A stretch of DNA of 6,126 bases, from positions 1 through 6,126 of the forward strand of contig DCDC01000090.1 in NCBI GenBank assembly GCA_002316225.1, read 5' to 3'. Below are positions 4,290 through 6,126 of this stretch, in pieces; within the stretch, counting starts at the first letter, position 1, and every line of letters starts with the position of its first letter. This DNA is from Firmicutes bacterium UBA1065 (lineage in GTDB: Bacteria; Bacillota; Clostridia; Tissierellales; Sedimentibacteraceae). A model generated the notes under the pieces. It saw nothing but the letters and a program-made list of their open reading frames with translations. It did no database searches and was not told the DNA's origin. A program made the translations under genes and the position numbers.

Positions 4290-6080
4290 ATGTGCGGAAT
4301 TGTAGGCTATATCGGATTTGAAGATGTGAAAGAGATCATTCTGCAGGGACTTGAAAAACTTGAGTACAGGGGATACGATTCGGCTGGAATAGCCGTGTTG
4401 CATGACAACGAAGTATATGTTTGCAAAGAAAAAGGAAGGATTGCGGATTTAAGGAAAAACATAGACAAAAATATAAACGGCAATATCGGAATAGGCCATA
4501 CAAGGTGGGCAACCCACGGAACTCCCAACAAGATTAATTCCCACCCCCACCAAAGCAGCTCAAAACGGTTTACCCTGGTACACAACGGGATTATTGAAAA
4601 CGAGGAAGAGCTGAGAAAAAAATACTTAAGCGATACGGATTTTCAGAGCGACACGGATACGGAAGTAATCGTCCAGCTCATTGAAAAATTTGTCAATGAA
4701 GGCGAATCCGTTGAACTTGCCATCAGGCATACCATGAGCAAATTAGAAGGTTCTTATGCCTTGGCCATAATTGACAAGCAGGATATGAACACCCTTTATG
4801 CCGCTAAGAACAAAACTCCTTTATTGGCGGGTAAGGGGAAGGGATTTAACATGATTGCCAGTGATGCCATGGCAATGATAAACCACACTAATTTATTTTA
4901 TGAAATTGAAGATAAGGAGTTTTTGAAAATAACAAAAAACGATGTTGAAATTTATACCATTTACGGCAACAAAATAAACAGGCAGCCATACAAGGCGGAT
5001 ATTGACGCTTCGGATACGGAAAAAGGGCCATATGCTCATTATATGATGAAAGAAATCGAAGAACAGCCTTTTGTGATTCGAAAAATTATGTCAGAATATT
5101 CTGATAAATGCGGAAATATGAGCATTTCCTCGGAAATATTACAAGAATTAAGAAATTGCGACAAGATTTATATTATTGCATGCGGCACCAGCTACCATGC
5201 AGGTCTTGTGGGCAAGCAGTTTTTTGAAAAGATTTCCGGCAAGCCCACGGAAGTAATAATAGCCAGTGAATTCATATACAATATGCCCCTTTTGACCCAA
5301 AAGCCCTTATTCATGTTTGTTTCCCAAAGCGGGGAAACAGCAGACTGCAGGGCTGTCCTGGTCAAAGTGAAGGAAATGGGCTATAAAACTATCACTTTGA
5401 CTAACGTGAAGGGCTCTACCTTGTCAAGAGAAGCAGACCATACCCTTTTGCTGCATGCGGGACCTGAAATAGCAGTTGCCTCCACCAAGGCATATACGGC
5501 CCAGGTTACTGTATTGGCAATACTTGCGGCCATGGTTGACAACAAAATCGGTATTGATGTCTTTAAAGAATTGTCCAAGATTGCTTACATTATGGAGTCT
5601 CTATGCAACGACAGGGAAAAATACAAAAAATTAGCCGAAGAATACCTGTTGAATACCAGGAATTGCTTCTATATAGGAAGAAGCATGGATTACTACTTGT
5701 GCCTTGAAGCAGCCCTCAAGCTGAAAGAAATTTCATATATACAGACGGAAGGTTTTGCTGCGGGAGAATTGAAGCACGGTACGATAGCATTGATTGAAAA
5801 AGACACTCCCGTAATTGCCGTGATAACCCAGGAGAACATCAATCTCAACACAAGAAGCAATATCAAGGAAGTTAAGGCAAGAGGGGCTAAAACCATGGTT
5901 ATATCAATGCGGAGGATCAGCCAGGAGAAAGACAACATAGTGGTGGATGATGCTCACGAACTCCTTTCACCCTTGACAACCATCATTCCGGTTCAGTACT
6001 TGGCCTATTACGCAGCCCTCTTAAGAGGCTGTGACATCGATAAGCCCCGCAACCTGGCAAAGTCTGTTACGGTAGAATAA
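4290..6080 (+). CDS. glmS: Glutamine-fructose-6-phosphate aminotransferase (isomerizing)
   Basis: A complete 596-residue cytoplasmic enzyme, near the usual 600-610. It makes glucosamine-6-phosphate from fructose-6-phosphate and glutamine, the first step towards UDP-GlcNAc and cell wall. The N-terminal class II glutaminase domain (about 2-225) has the nucleophile Cys2 in MCGIVGYIG, GHTRWATHG (69-77), HNG (98-100) and DTD (121-123). Two SIS sugar-phosphate domains follow: the first shows CGTS (298-301), SQSGET (345-350) and ASTKA (397-401). The second carries LKLKE (476-480) and ELKHG (493-497), whose Lys477, Glu480 and His496 align with the E. coli isomerase residues 485, 488 and 504. The end, DKPRNLAKSVTVE, is the conserved C-terminal tail that closes the active site. 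The ribozyme upstream makes it self-regulated by its product. It is apparently monocistronic within the window. Confidence 0.98.
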   Translation: MCGIVGYIGFEDVKEIILQGLEKLEYRGYDSAGIAVLHDNEVYVCKEKGRIADLRKNIDKNINGNIGIGHTRWATHGTPNKINSHPHQSSSKRFTLVHNGIIENEEELRKKYLSDTDFQSDTDTEVIVQLIEKFVNEGESVELAIRHTMSKLEGSYALAIIDKQDMNTLYAAKNKTPLLAGKGKGFNMIASDAMAMINHTNLFYEIEDKEFLKITKNDVEIYTIYGNKINRQPYKADIDASDTEKGPYAHYMMKEIEEQPFVIRKIMSEYSDKCGNMSISSEILQELRNCDKIYIIACGTSYHAGLVGKQFFEKISGKPTEVIIASEFIYNMPLLTQKPLFMFVSQSGETADCRAVLVKVKEMGYKTITLTNVKGSTLSREADHTLLLHAGPEIAVASTKAYTAQVTVLAILAAMVDNKIGIDVFKELSKIAYIMESLCNDREKYKKLAEEYLLNTRNCFYIGRSMDYYLCLEAALKLKEISYIQTEGFAAGELKHGTIALIEKDTPVIAVITQENINLNTRSNIKEVKARGAKTMVISMRRISQEKDNIVVDDAHELLSPLTTIIPVQYLAYYAALLRGCDIDKPRNLAKSVTVE

Positions 6081-6126
6081 AACATAAATGGTTTAATTAT
6101 ATAAATGTATAACTAAAATAAACTCC

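Noticed and set aside
6081..6126. Terminator after glmS
   Set aside because: The remaining 46 bases are A+T-rich but contain no convincing stem and T tract before the window ends.

Overview
The window looks like chromosomal DNA from an anaerobic, endospore-forming member of the Clostridia. It carries a butyryl-CoA dehydrogenase/electron-transfer-flavoprotein operon of the clostridial bifurcating type, a gene for an alpha/beta-type small acid-soluble spore protein, a glmS ribozyme ahead of glmS, strong GGAGG-type ribosome binding sites and A+T-rich intergenic DNA. I cannot name the genus from sequence alone.

Region 1 (1-3133, + strand) is a compact three-gene operon. A good housekeeping promoter (57-85) is followed by a near-consensus Rex operator in the leader (105-122). 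Then come an acyl-CoA dehydrogenase (probably bcd), etfB and etfA, with gaps of about 12-13 nt and strong Shine-Dalgarno sites. The expected job is reduction of crotonyl-CoA (or a related short enoyl-CoA) with NADH, coupled to ferredoxin reduction. The Rex site would tie expression to the NADH/NAD+ ratio. The usual partners crt, hbd and thl are not in the operon as far as the window shows.

Region 2 (3134-3600) holds a convergent spore-protein gene on the - strand. A perfect 22-nt palindrome lies between it and etfA and probably forms a terminator. A second, + strand terminator-like hairpin lies opposite the upstream region of the spore gene.

Region 3 (3600-4289) is the long leader of glmS. 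It contains a tentative promoter, a well-preserved glmS ribozyme (cleavage expected between 3810 and 3811), a short linker, and an array of about five degenerate 45-nt repeats wedged between the ribozyme and the glmS ribosome binding site. The repeats keep two small hairpins whose arm sequences differ between copies. This is the least explained part of the window.

Region 4 (4290-6080) is a complete glmS, which makes glucosamine-6-phosphate for peptidoglycan synthesis. Its product is the ligand that triggers the ribozyme, so the region forms a self-contained feedback circuit. The last 46 bases are A+T-rich and show no recognisable feature.
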